The notes beneath the pieces are model-generated. The model was not told the origin of the DNA, did no database searches, and saw nothing but the letters and a program-made list of their open reading frames with translations. A stretch of 64,000 nt of DNA from NCBI RefSeq assembly GCF_003967535.1, contig NZ_BIFR01000001.1:3843001-3907000 (forward strand). Direction: 5' to 3'. Origin of the DNA: Tengunoibacter tsumagoiensis (GTDB taxonomy: Bacteria; Chloroflexota; Ktedonobacteria; Ktedonobacterales; Ktedonobacteraceae). This document shows positions 8,978 to 18,039 of the stretch, piece after piece. The position numbers were made by a program, and so were the translations under genes. The stretch's first letter is position 1; every line of letters begins with the position of its first letter.

Positions 8978-10738
8978 CTAAAGGAGACCATAGATAGAGA
9001 GCCCGGTCTGCGTGGCCACAAAAACATGTCCATCAGCGACCGTTGGGACACTAAACTTCATATAACTATCCAGTTGATCACGTTTGGGATTCTGATCACT
9101 TGAAAAAAGTTCATGCTTAAGATCAGTTGCATCGTAGGCACGTAGGATAGCAGGGCCGAGAGGAGTACACCCGGGATCAGGACAATTAACGGAGCCAGTC
9201 ACCCAAACAATCCCAGTCCCGGCGAGATTTCCATTACTTGAAACTGAAGGCGTTGCGCCAGAAAAGGCAAACGTTTCGGTGCTCTGGCTACTAACAGTTG
9301 ATGGAAGGAGACCATTCTTCAACTGAAAGGCTTCCAGCGGGTGCTTGAAACCACCAATGTACACCAGTGGACCACTTTTCGTTGTACCTTGCCAGTACCC
9401 CATACTACCAAACATCGCGCCAGTTATACCTATAGGAAATTCCTCTACAGCGTGATCCACATCAGTACGAAACTGTTCAGCATTCGCCGGGGCTCCAGAA
9501 CGAATACACTTTAACTGTTGATCTGAGACATACTTCCCCATTGTATCCCGATCCAATAGATATAATCGTCCCTCTTTCCCAATGCCCAACAACTCATGTG
9601 GATGCTTTGTACCTGTTTGATCGGGCAAAAGGAGCGCCCCACTTGATCCCAGATCTTTATCAAAAGTATCCAGGCATTTTTGATTAAAGGGAGTAAAATA
9701 ATCCACAAGTTGCAGACCAGACTTTGTGCTCAACTTCAGAATGGTATCGCCAGCATCTGAACCACCCTGGTTCAGATTGAAGGTTCCATTGCCAGAAATT
9801 GCATAAATATTGCCCTCTGCATCAGCAGAGGGGCCAGATGCTCCCATCCAGATCCCGCCATCCTCACCATTGGGCATATCATTGTAGATGCCCGCGTGAA
9901 TCTGGCTCAAATGCTTTCCATCATAGCTATACCCTAACACCCAACCATGATAATCTTTACGATCCCCAAAGGAAGCCCAGGCGATATACACATTATGATT
10001 CAAAAGTAACAGAGCTGCACGCTGTTGCTCCTTTTGCGCATCAAAGTACACCATACCATTTTTGCTATCAGCACTATGTCCAGCAACGGAGGCCGTAATC
10101 TGAAGAGGGCTACCAGGCTTATCGTTCCCAGTCTGAATATCAAGAGCGTGCAGGCGCTGGATAAAGGCACCACCCTCTTTCGTCATTGATACAACAAACA
10201 ATGTGCCAGTAGTAGTGTCAATGACTGGTGTCCCCGTAATCCCAATAGGATCTCCAGAGACCGTTGCAGAACCATGACCAAAGATATCGCTTGCATACAC
10301 AGGAGTAACAGTAGGTGGGTGAATAAACGATGTCTGCCAGAGAGGAGCGCCGGCCTGAGTCGCATCGGAATCAAATGCGTAGACGCTATCATTTTCTGTC
10401 GCAACATACACAACATTATGTGTATTCCCTCCAATAGGAACATTAGGCAGATACAGCGGTTGAGCCGCGACCTTGCCATCGACTGGATAAACGACCTTAC
10501 GACCAAACGAATGAACATTCACATTACTGGTCGTTAACAGCGTTTCTCGAAGATTCTGACCGGTCCGTAAATTATCATTATGATACGTTGTTACAGCTAC
10601 TCCTGAACTATGAACCTCTGTGTGGCCCCTGGCTGCAACCAATTTGCTGGCTGTAGTGACTAGCGGAAGAAACACGCAGATGCACACAAGTAAGAAAACA
10701 GCCCATACCTTTTTAGACAATATCGATCGTTGAAGCAT
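8978..10738 (-). CDS. Secreted PQQ-type beta-propeller repeat protein
   Basis: 586 aa from the ATG at 10738, chosen over an upstream ATG at 10792 because GGTGGAGAGG lies just before it. A basic start and hydrophobic segment (residues 10-32, VWAVFLLVCICVFLPLV) indicate a signal peptide or anchor. The rest has blade-like repeats such as VVYVATENDSVYAFD, TLFVVSMTKE, GHVFVATQTGLSIYGLL and GRLYLLDRDTMGK, typical of PQQ-enzyme-repeat/quinoprotein beta-propellers. Substrate and activity are unknown; many such propellers do not bind PQQ. The pqq operon at 53 kb shows that the host makes the cofactor. The gene is monocistronic and convergent with the tnpB element. Confidence 0.8.
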   Translation of the reverse strand: MLQRSILSKKVWAVFLLVCICVFLPLVTTASKLVAARGHTEVHSSGVAVTTYHNDNLRTGQNLRETLLTTSNVNVHSFGRKVVYPVDGKVAAQPLYLPNVPIGGNTHNVVYVATENDSVYAFDSDATQAGAPLWQTSFIHPPTVTPVYASDIFGHGSATVSGDPIGITGTPVIDTTTGTLFVVSMTKEGGAFIQRLHALDIQTGNDKPGSPLQITASVAGHSADSKNGMVYFDAQKEQQRAALLLLNHNVYIAWASFGDRKDYHGWVLGYSYDGKHLSQIHAGIYNDMPNGEDGGIWMGASGPSADAEGNIYAISGNGTFNLNQGGSDAGDTILKLSTKSGLQLVDYFTPFNQKCLDTFDKDLGSSGALLLPDQTGTKHPHELLGIGKEGRLYLLDRDTMGKYVSDQQLKCIRSGAPANAEQFRTDVDHAVEEFPIGITGAMFGSMGYWQGTTKSGPLVYIGGFKHPLEAFQLKNGLLPSTVSSQSTETFAFSGATPSVSSNGNLAGTGIVWVTGSVNCPDPGCTPLGPAILRAYDATDLKHELFSSDQNPKRDQLDSYMKFSVPTVADGHVFVATQTGLSIYGLL

Positions 10739-10937
10739 CCTCTCCACCCTTTCGTCTAGACGTGATATCCTACCACCATTTACTTCAACCATGTTTTTTC
10801 AAAAAGTTGTCACATGACAAGCACCACTACTTTACCAACACCATTCCCAGGCCCAACAGAGAACACAATCAATCCAATCGCGAGCAAAGTAAAAAGTGCT
10901 TCGAAAAAGAGTATAATCGATCCAGAATTGGGTGAGA

Positions 10938-10955
10938 ATACGCATATTTGCGTAT
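10938..10955. repeat. Perfect inverted repeat ATACGCA-TATT-TGCGTAT
   Basis: Seven-base arms around a 4-nt centre, lying between two divergent genes and just upstream of the 57-bp tandem repeat. It could be a protein operator or a small hairpin; no regulator is identified. Confidence 0.5.
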
Positions 10956-10968
10956 ATTTAAATACAAC

Positions 10969-11076
10969 AAAATTACTACCTGTTTAGTGGCATATTGCAG
11001 CAAGCAGATCTCCGCTAAATACGATAAAATTACTACCTGTTTAGTGGCATATTGCAGCAAGCAGATCTCCGCTAAA
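10969..11076 (+). repeat. Two tandem copies of a 57-bp unit
   Basis: AAAATTACTACCTGTTTAGT... begins at 10969 and again at 11026. The two copies are identical over the first 51 bp (10969-11019 and 11026-11076). They sit about 140 bp upstream of the Cdc48-like gene. A recent duplication or a duplicated control element are both possible. There are no spacers, so it is not a CRISPR. Confidence 0.85.
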
Positions 11077-11216
11077 AAGGCGAAGGGAGTACGTAGAAGA
11101 GAAAGTCCCTCAGCGATCTCGCTATCCAACTTTCTTTGCCAGCACTCGTAGATAAGATACCTATGATATGATGCCTAGAGCATCCAAGATATCCTGTAGG
11201 GCTAGGAGAGAAGCAT

Positions 11217-13784
11217 ATGGAGGAGCCACGAGACAATCACGTACGCCAGACCAATAGCTCCGACACTACAACACGAATCACTGCCAAGCTATCGCCAGAA
11301 GAGGTAAAGCAAGAGGCAGGGATCACCAATAAAGAGGCAACACAGCAAGGCAATGGATCACCCGTAGACATTCAACTCACCGTCATTGAAGGGCTTCAAG
11401 TTGGACGTGGAGTAGCAAGGATCGATCCTGCCGATATTGCGCGTCTGGGCTGTCAACCAGGCGATATCGTGATGATTACGGGAGCACGCACAACAGCGGC
11501 CAAGGTTGTGCCCAGTGCACTCATCGATCGCGGGCAACAATCCATTCAGATGGATAGCCAGGTACGGCAGAATAGCGCATCTGGATTAGGTGAACACATT
11601 ACCGTTCACAAAGCTCGCGTGCAAACGGCCGAAAAAGTCACGCTCCTCCCATTGAGTGGAGGTGCCCCTATTCAAGAGAGCGACCTTCAATATATTGCCC
11701 GCTATCTGGTGGGCCTCCCCGTGACGATTGGAGACCTGTTGCGCGTTGGAACACCTGGAACGGCTCCACGCGAATTTCTGATCATTGGCACAACTCCAGC
11801 CACTCCAAGCTACACATTGCAGCGCAAAGATGTCAGCGGAGAACTACCACTGGCACCTCCTGTACACAATGCGGAGGTGGAAGCCGTCTTAGTGCAGGCT
11901 GGAACGATCGTTCGCGCACAAGCAAGAGGGGCTGCCAACGGCACGCAGGGACGAGTGGGCTATGAAGATATTGGTGGATTGGGCAAAGAGTTGCAACGCA
12001 TTCGCGAGATGATCGAGCTCCCACTCAAATATCCAGCCGTCTTTGATCGTCTAGGAGTTGAACCGCCCAAAGGGGTCTTATTGTATGGACCTCCCGGAAC
12101 TGGAAAAACGCTGATTGCACGCGTCGTTGCAGCTGAGACCAATGCCGCATTTTTCATTATCAATGGACCAGAAATTATTAACAAATTTTATGGCGAGAGC
12201 GAATCACGGCTCCGCTCAGTCTTTCAGGAAGCCCAGCGACGCGCACCAAGCATCATTTTTATTGATGAGCTAGATGCTTTAGCCCCTAAACGTGCAGAGA
12301 CTGGCGGAGAGGTGGAGCGCCGTATTGTTGGGCAACTCTTAGCCTTAATGGATGGCCTGGAGTCCCGTGGGCAGGTCGTTCTCATTGGAGCAACCAATCA
12401 ACCTAACGCGTTAGACCCTGCAATGCGTCGACCAGGCAGATTTGATCGTGAGATATCGCTTCGCGTCCCTGATGTGCGAGGGCGCACTGAGATTCTGCAA
12501 ATTCATAGTAAAGATGCAGCACTTGCCAATGATATCGATCTGGCTCGACTGGCTCAGCTCACACCAGGCTTTGTGGGAGCTGACCTTGAGGCACTTTGCC
12601 GTGAGGCCGCAATGATTGCGCTACGTCGTGTCCTCCCACATATTGACTATCAACGAGGCTATATTCCATACGAGACGCTGGTCAATCTCAATATTACGAT
12701 GGCAGACTTTCAAGCCGCCCTTCGCGAAGTGGAACCGTCTACGACACGTGAAGTCTATGTTGAAGTCAGTGAGACCTCATGGGATGATATTGGAGGGCTG
12801 GAATATGTCAAAACAACGCTCACTGAAGGCGTTGAATGGCCCTTACGCTTCCCCGAGATCTATGCCAATGCCAAAGTCGAACCTCCTCGTGGAGTACTGC
12901 TCGCGGGCCCTCCAGGAACCGGAAAAACATTGATTGCACGAGCACTCGCCAATCAATGTGAAGCCAGCTTTATCTCCATCAAAGGGCCAGAACTGCTCTC
13001 TAAATGGGTTGGTGAATCAGAAAAGGGCATTCGAGAGGTCTTCCGCCGCGCTAAACAGGCAGCTCCTTGCATTGTCTTTTTTGATGAACTGGATGCATTA
13101 GCCCCCCGGCGTGGGAGCGGCAATGATGGCAATGTGGGAGATAGAGTCATCGCACAACTCTTAACTGAGATGGACGGCATCGAAGGTCGCGAAGGCGTCA
13201 TCGTCGTTGCAGCAACCAATCGACCAGAAGCAATTGATCTGGCGCTCTTACGTCCTGGACGATTTGACCTGATCGTTGAGCTGCGAGCCCCAAGCGAGAT
13301 TGAACGGCAGGCAATCTTTGCTGTGCACTTACGAGGCCGGCCAATTACGCCAGATATCACCATCGAAGAGCTTGCCAAGATCACCCCAAATCGAAGTGGA
13401 GCAGATATAGAAGCCATCTGCCGCCGTGCCGCACTCCTGGCATTACGTGAGTGGATCACGCCCAAGCTCGGCATTGGTCAAGTGCAGATCACACCTGTCA
13501 CTGAAGAGGGAGAGCCGCTTGAACCCACTGGAGAGACAGCGATGACCCCCCAGATAGCAGCACGACCTTTTCAGATCCGGCCCGAACATTTTGCACAGGC
13601 AATCGACGAACAGCGCGAACGCTACTCGGTTCAGGAAGCGGCAGAAGAGGAGAGAACACGGCAAGAACGCGGACGACAACGGCTGATTGACATGGCAGCA
13701 GGAAAAGATCCACACGAAAAACCACCATTGCGAGGCTTCCGGCTCTGGCTCGCGCGTCTCTTTGGTCTGGTAGAAGCAAATTAA
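11217..13784 (+). CDS. Cdc48/VCP-type double AAA+ ATPase
   Basis: 855 aa. Residues about 45-230 resemble the Cdc48 N-domain (double-psi barrel start QLTVIEGLQVGRGVARIDPADIARLG and the QPGDIV turn). Two AAA domains follow: D1 with GPPGTGKT at 291-298, IIFIDELDAL and an RRPGRFDREI arginine region; D2 with GPPGTGKT at 564-571, IVFFDELDALAPRR and LRPGRFD. This is the archaeal VAT/eukaryotic p97 layout, which is uncommon in bacteria but known in some phyla including Chloroflexota. It should be a cytoplasmic unfoldase or segregase. The C-terminus lacks a HbYX proteasome-docking end. GGAGAGAAGCAT precedes the start. The gene stands alone with a strong terminator after it. Confidence 0.92.
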   Translation: MEEPRDNHVRQTNSSDTTTRITAKLSPEEVKQEAGITNKEATQQGNGSPVDIQLTVIEGLQVGRGVARIDPADIARLGCQPGDIVMITGARTTAAKVVPSALIDRGQQSIQMDSQVRQNSASGLGEHITVHKARVQTAEKVTLLPLSGGAPIQESDLQYIARYLVGLPVTIGDLLRVGTPGTAPREFLIIGTTPATPSYTLQRKDVSGELPLAPPVHNAEVEAVLVQAGTIVRAQARGAANGTQGRVGYEDIGGLGKELQRIREMIELPLKYPAVFDRLGVEPPKGVLLYGPPGTGKTLIARVVAAETNAAFFIINGPEIINKFYGESESRLRSVFQEAQRRAPSIIFIDELDALAPKRAETGGEVERRIVGQLLALMDGLESRGQVVLIGATNQPNALDPAMRRPGRFDREISLRVPDVRGRTEILQIHSKDAALANDIDLARLAQLTPGFVGADLEALCREAAMIALRRVLPHIDYQRGYIPYETLVNLNITMADFQAALREVEPSTTREVYVEVSETSWDDIGGLEYVKTTLTEGVEWPLRFPEIYANAKVEPPRGVLLAGPPGTGKTLIARALANQCEASFISIKGPELLSKWVGESEKGIREVFRRAKQAAPCIVFFDELDALAPRRGSGNDGNVGDRVIAQLLTEMDGIEGREGVIVVAATNRPEAIDLALLRPGRFDLIVELRAPSEIERQAIFAVHLRGRPITPDITIEELAKITPNRSGADIEAICRRAALLALREWITPKLGIGQVQITPVTEEGEPLEPTGETAMTPQIAARPFQIRPEHFAQAIDEQRERYSVQEAAEEERTRQERGRQRLIDMAAGKDPHEKPPLRGFRLWLARLFGLVEAN

Positions 13785-13809
13785 AACTCTTCCGGTAAAA
13801 CGCCCTCTG

Positions 13810-13880
13810 TGACTATCATAAGCAGAAGCTCTTCTTTAGAGATCAACAGAGATCAAAGCACAGCTTCTGCTTCATAGTCA
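13810..13880 (+). terminator. Hairpin after the Cdc48-like gene
   Basis: TGACTAT (13810-13816) and AAGCAGAAGCT (13820-13830) pair with AGCTTCTGCTT (13862-13872) and ATAGTCA (13874-13880), an 18-pair interrupted stem. No clear U-tract follows, so it may act as a 3'-end stabiliser rather than a terminator. Confidence 0.55.
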
Positions 13881-13992
13881 AAGTATATCATAGAGAACGC
13901 TTGCGTTGTAAGTACTGCACACTTACAATATATAGGCGACTATGATATAATAAACAATGGAGCGTATTCTAAAGAAGCGAAGGGAGAACATA

Positions 13993-14385
13993 GTGTTACC
14001 CATACATGACAACTCCTCTTTCGTCTCCAGTGAGCAAGTAACAGAGGCGTACCTGAAGGCTATCGGGTTAATAGATGAGCGCGTAGCTCCCTTTCTAGGG
14101 AGAGCAACTACCCGTGCCCTGGTACAAGGTGCCGCCAACCGCATCAAACAGAAATACCCCTTTCTCCGCTGCCTGATCAATCGACCGTATACCGATCTGA
14201 AACTATCAACCATTAAAGATGAATGCGCCGGTGTCGCGGCCCCAAAGCTCATTGAAGGGCTTAATGCTCTCGTTGACGAGTGCTTTGCAGGTTTGCGAGA
14301 GCTAACAGGCGATCTTATAGCTCCGCCGTTACATGAAGAAGTTATGCATCAGTTAGATCATGTAGATCAACCACCATTACAATAA
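13993..14385 (+). CDS. Uncharacterised 130-aa protein, partner of histidine kinase
   Basis: Family not recognised. The GTG at 13993 is chosen because AAGGGAG lies 8 nt upstream; an ATG at 13957 would sit almost on the -10 box TATAAT (13946-13951). The protein is mostly helical by composition (SSEQVTEAYLKAIGLIDERVAPFLGRATTR...), with no membrane segment or signal. It ends 9 nt before the GAF-PAS histidine kinase and is almost certainly co-transcribed with it. It might be a sensor partner or regulator of the kinase; this is inference from position only. Confidence 0.75.
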   Translation: MLPIHDNSSFVSSEQVTEAYLKAIGLIDERVAPFLGRATTRALVQGAANRIKQKYPFLRCLINRPYTDLKLSTIKDECAGVAAPKLIEGLNALVDECFAGLRELTGDLIAPPLHEEVMHQLDHVDQPPLQ

Positions 14386-14394
14386 GGGAGCAGC

Positions 14395-16146
14395 ATGGAG
14401 AGCAGCGTACAGTCTGACATCCAAGTAACCGCTCAATCCAATGGACTGAACGAAGAGCGTCTGCTGGCTATCCGCCAGGAGATGGAGTATCTCAATACCA
14501 TTGGGAAACGGTTTGTAGCTGCGCTGGATCGCTTTCAGGTCCATCGAGCCCTGCTGGCCGCGTTGAGTGACATCTATAGTTTTGCGGCCTGTTGCATTCT
14601 GCTCAAAACCGAACCCGTTGAGCTCTTCATCATCCCCTGCTATCCTCTCAATGCAACGTTTTTAGAGTCCATGATCCAAAGCATTGCTAATGCCTCCAAT
14701 GCACTCAATTTCCCTACCATGACGGCTGAACAGCTTATTCGTGCGGCCTACTTCGATGCGCCCGATGAGCTAGCACCATCAAGAAACTATGGAGTCGTTG
14801 GTGGGACGAAGGTCGGCTCCCATCTCAATATTCCTTTGATTGTTGAGGATTCTATTATTGGCATGCTCAGTCTTTTCGACGAGAAAGAACATGCTTTTGA
14901 TGAAAATCTCCTGCAATTGACGACCATGATTGCTGATTATGCTGCAGTTGCCCTGGAAAACGTTCGACTTCATGAACGGGCTAATGCTCTCTGGCAACAG
15001 ACGGAACTGGAACGGATGCGGCTTAAACTCATTCTTGGTAGCATGACTGAAGGTCTGCTTATTACAAATGCGAAGGGGAATATTACGGAGCTAAACTCCT
15101 CAGCTCGTCAACTCTTCTCACAAGTAGGAATCGATTTTGATCCAGATCAGCCACTTTATACATTGGCAGAGAGTAGTACTGCCCCCTGGGTTCCACGTTT
15201 TATTGAGATTCTCAGGCAGGCTTTAACTGGCAAAACGGTCAAAAATCAAGAATTGGTCATTGGCAACTCACAGGAACGCGTTCCGTTAACACTCAGTATC
15301 AGTGCTGCACCTCTGTATGAAGCCAGTACGCCAAAACGGCCCATTGGAGTCGTTGCAGTCCTTACTGATGTCACGTCAAGCAAACAAGTAGAACGATTAA
15401 AAGACGAATTTGTCTCCGTCGTCTCTCATGAGCTGCGAACACCTCTTACTACCATTAAAGGATATACTCAGCACCTTGTGCGCAGAATCGAGAGGCGCCT
15501 GCGTAAAGTTAGAAGCAGTCAACCAGATGAAGAGGGAGGAAACGATCTTCCAGAGGTGCAAGATTTACGCAATTTAACCATCGTTCAGAGCCAGACGGAT
15601 CATCTCGAACGGCTCGTCAATGATCTTCTCGATCTCTCTCGGGTCCAATGGGGCCACCTTGAGCTTAGCTATAGCACTTTTCACCTGGCAGATCTCCTCA
15701 GCACAAATATTCATTCAGTTCAGGCCAGTGCTGAGCAACATGCCATTTCGTTGAATCTTCAAGTCCAGGAGACGCAGGTAATTGCTGACCAGGCACGCAT
15801 CAGCCAGGTTGTAGGAAATATCCTGGATAACGCGGTGAAATACTCTCCCTATGGCGGCCAGGTTCATGTTAACCTGTGTATGTATCAGGATAAGTACTTG
15901 ATCAGTATCAGCGATCAAGGCATAGGCGTAAGTCCAGAACAATTCGATCACATTTTTGAGCGGTTTTATCGCGTACAAAATACAGCGAGCAAACATTTTG
16001 CAGGTATTGGCCTTGGCCTTTACGTCGCAAAAGCGATCGTTAATGCACATGGTGGACAGATCTGGCTGGCAAATAATCAGGGCACAGGGACAACATTCCA
16101 TTTTACGCTCCCTGTCGTACCTCCTCATCCTTCACCTATAGCATAG
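14395..16146 (+). CDS. GAF-PAS hybrid sensor histidine kinase
   Basis: 583 aa with no membrane segments. Domains in order: GAF-like sensor (about 30-195), PAS-like (about 205-325), HisKA dimerisation domain with FVSVVSHELRTPLT, where His345 is the phospho-acceptor, and HATPase with NILDNAVKYSP (N box), ISDQGIGVS (G1) and GIGLGLYVAKAIV (G2). The HisKA helices contain an inserted charged linker (RRIERRLRKVRSSQPDEEGG). GGGAGCAGC precedes the ATG. No response regulator lies next to it, so it is an orphan kinase here. The neighbour upstream is a small protein of unknown function. Confidence 0.92.
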   Translation: MESSVQSDIQVTAQSNGLNEERLLAIRQEMEYLNTIGKRFVAALDRFQVHRALLAALSDIYSFAACCILLKTEPVELFIIPCYPLNATFLESMIQSIANASNALNFPTMTAEQLIRAAYFDAPDELAPSRNYGVVGGTKVGSHLNIPLIVEDSIIGMLSLFDEKEHAFDENLLQLTTMIADYAAVALENVRLHERANALWQQTELERMRLKLILGSMTEGLLITNAKGNITELNSSARQLFSQVGIDFDPDQPLYTLAESSTAPWVPRFIEILRQALTGKTVKNQELVIGNSQERVPLTLSISAAPLYEASTPKRPIGVVAVLTDVTSSKQVERLKDEFVSVVSHELRTPLTTIKGYTQHLVRRIERRLRKVRSSQPDEEGGNDLPEVQDLRNLTIVQSQTDHLERLVNDLLDLSRVQWGHLELSYSTFHLADLLSTNIHSVQASAEQHAISLNLQVQETQVIADQARISQVVGNILDNAVKYSPYGGQVHVNLCMYQDKYLISISDQGIGVSPEQFDHIFERFYRVQNTASKHFAGIGLGLYVAKAIVNAHGGQIWLANNQGTGTTFHFTLPVVPPHPSPIA

Positions 16147-16157
16147 CATGAAGAACG

Positions 16158-16192
16158 GACTGAATTGCTACATTGTTTGTAGCAATTCAGTC
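16158..16192. terminator. Bidirectional hairpin between convergent genes
   Basis: A perfect 14-bp stem, GACTGAATTGCTAC (16158-16171) with its complement at 16179-16192, closes a 7-nt loop. It lies just after the histidine kinase stop and overlaps the last codons and stop of the convergent membrane protein gene. Confidence 0.75.
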
Positions 16193-16686
16193 GGATTAGA
16201 CCCAAAATGGTCCTGGACGTAGGAATGACCAAAAGGTGTAAAGTGAATGGTAGCCCAGGACGAACGGAGAGCCTGCATTGTCCGCAAGACGCGTGCCTCA
16301 CCCCAGAGTGGATAGCGCAGATCACGCAAAGTATGAATGAGATCTCCACTGATAGATAAAAGAACTGCACAGAGAAACACAATCCATTGGCCTACTGGAT
16401 AAGCGGGAAACGTAATCGGTGTAAAAGGGGAGAGGAGAGCTACGGCCAATATGCCTGTAGAGACACAGGCGGGGACAAGGACACTCAGCCAGAGGGTCAA
16501 AAGAGATGGCTCATACAAAAACAATGCCGTCACCCCAAACGGGCTTACAGCCCAACCTAACAATGGTTCTCTCCGTAAAAGCATCACGCCCACACGAGCA
16601 CACTCGCACAGAACGATCCACAACACAAGGAACAGCAACAAGCCCAAGAAGTTACTGACATGAATAGCGCCCAATAAATCTGGCAT
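16168..16686 (-). CDS. Uncharacterised multi-pass membrane protein
   Basis: 172 aa from the ATG at 16686, preceded by CAGGAG at 8 nt; an earlier GTG (16704) contains that ribosome site and is less likely. Four to five hydrophobic segments cover roughly residues 10-120. The soluble tail WATIHFTPFGHSYVQDHFGSNPTELLQTM is conserved-looking but I do not recognise the family. The 3' end overlaps a strong hairpin shared with the histidine kinase gene. No function is proposed. Confidence 0.75.
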   Translation of the reverse strand: MPDLLGAIHVSNFLGLLLFLVLWIVLCECARVGVMLLRREPLLGWAVSPFGVTALFLYEPSLLTLWLSVLVPACVSTGILAVALLSPFTPITFPAYPVGQWIVFLCAVLLSISGDLIHTLRDLRYPLWGEARVLRTMQALRSSWATIHFTPFGHSYVQDHFGSNPTELLQTM

Positions 16687-16792
16687 GCACAAAACTCCTG
16701 ACACTACTGTGCGTTTTGAATGCGGACTGGTTCTCTTCTATTATAAACCAGACGCTCTTTTTTGTGCAATTGATAAGGAGGAATGGATCAGA

Positions 16793-17452
16793 TCATGGCT
16801 CACATGATTCCTTCCATCCCTGTGCTCCAATGAGAGGCACAAAGACGCAATAGCCCAACGAACGGGTTGAAAAACCTTCAGCAGTGCGTTGCACAACCTG
16901 TAAATCTTGTCGTGCTTGCTCACTCCCTACAGGTATAACAAGCAAGCCGCCTGGAGCCAATTGATCCAGGAGAGCTGAAGGAATAGCAGGTGCGGCGGCA
17001 GTAACCAGGATACGATCATACGGAGCCGCTTCAGGCCAGCCCAGTGTACCATCCCCTACGAGCAGGGTAACCGGCGATTTACAAGGAAGATGTGAGAGTC
17101 TCTCCTTCGCCTGACGAGCCAATTCAGGATAACGTTCAATGCTATAGACCTTCCCAGCTAGCTGGGCCAGAAGAGCCGTCTGATACCCTGATCCCGTTCC
17201 AATCTCCAGGACCCGCTCTCTCCCAGACAGATTTAATGCCTGGGTCATGGTCGCGACCATTAAAGGTTGGGAGATTGTCTGGCCCTGGCTAATTGGAAGA
17301 GCTCGATCAGCGTAGGCGAGGGAGAGCAGATCCTGCTCCACAAACAGTTCTCGTGGAACCTGTTCCAGAGCAAAGAGAACCCGCTGATCACGAATACCCT
17401 GGCTTTGGAGCCAGGCGAGCAAGGATGAGCGTTGTTGTGAAAAATTTTGCAT
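16793..17452 (-). CDS. pcm: Protein-L-isoaspartate O-methyltransferase
   Basis: 219 aa from the ATG at 17452; a TTG five codons upstream is the alternative. It repairs isoaspartyl residues in aged proteins using SAM. It shows the N-terminal VPRELFV...YADRALPISQGQTISQP block, the SAM motif VLEIGTGSGYQTALLA, LLVGDGTLGWPEAAPYDRILVTAAAP and LAPGGLLVIPVG. These are hallmark motifs of the PCMT family, and the length is normal. The gene is single, between an unknown membrane protein gene and the tRNA-Val gene. Confidence 0.93.
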   Translation of the reverse strand: MQNFSQQRSSLLAWLQSQGIRDQRVLFALEQVPRELFVEQDLLSLAYADRALPISQGQTISQPLMVATMTQALNLSGRERVLEIGTGSGYQTALLAQLAGKVYSIERYPELARQAKERLSHLPCKSPVTLLVGDGTLGWPEAAPYDRILVTAAAPAIPSALLDQLAPGGLLVIPVGSEQARQDLQVVQRTAEGFSTRSLGYCVFVPLIGAQGWKESCEP

Positions 17453-17574
17453 AAAAGATCTGACCAAAGCTCACGCTTTTGAGTGATAAAACAACAATGA
17501 TCAAAAATAGTGCAGATAAGATGATACGATGGAGGATGCTACATTGAAGATCAGGGGTGGTTGCAAAAGAAATA

Positions 17575-17646
17575 TGGGCGTTACTGGGATCGAACCAGTG
17601 GCCTCTTCGGTGTGAACGAAGCGCTCTCCCGCTGAGCTAAACGCCC
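17575..17646 (-). tRNA. tRNA-Val(CAC)
   Basis: A 72-nt cloverleaf on the minus strand: acceptor GGGCGTT/AACGCCC, D-stem GCTC/GAGC, anticodon arm CTTCG-TTCACAC-CGAAG with anticodon CAC (GUG codon, Val), variable loop, T-arm ACTGG-TTCGATC-CCAGT and discriminator A. The CCA end is not encoded. Confidence 0.97.
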
Positions 17647-17845
17647 GTCTAACTGGTGACGGGTGTAACTATATCACCAGTCCAGGGCTTTGTCAAGCGC
17701 TTTTGTCAACAATATTGCTAAGGAGAGACAAAATCTGTGGATGGGATAAGAGAAGAATGCATTTGTCCAAAAGTGAGACGCCTATTCCAATATATCCGTG
17801 TTCTATACAGAAGCAGAATTATCTCCAGAAGGAAAGGGAAGAAGA

Positions 17846-17950
17846 ATGAAAAAATCTGTTTTAAAATGGGTAGTGGGAGTTATCGTTCTACCAGCATTGG
17901 TGCTCGCCTTACGTAAACAGATCTTTACCTTTATCGACGAACGTCTGTAG
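17846..17950 (+). CDS. Small single-span membrane protein (34 aa)
   Basis: A short ORF with a good ribosome site (GGAAAGGGAAGAAG) and a terminator hairpin directly after its stop. The peptide starts MKKSVLKWVVGVIVLPALVL, a basic end and one hydrophobic helix, then LRKQIFTFIDERL. The tight fit between ribosome site, ORF and terminator supports a real gene. Function unknown. Confidence 0.6.
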   Translation: MKKSVLKWVVGVIVLPALVLALRKQIFTFIDERL

Positions 17951-17977
17951 GTGGGTTCTTTTTAGAACCCACTTTCT
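17951..17977 (+). terminator. Intrinsic terminator after the 34-aa gene
   Basis: GTGGGTTCT (17951-17959), TTTT loop, AGAACCCAC (17964-17972), then TTTCT. It starts on the base after the stop codon. Confidence 0.85.
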
Positions 17978-18039
17978 CCTGATATATGGTATACTGAGGG
18001 GCAGCGTCCTATTCTACGTCCTTCAGGAGAGATATTTTT

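Noticed and set aside
10969-11076. CRISPR-like repeats
   Set aside because: Only two copies, 57-bp period, separated by just 6 nt.
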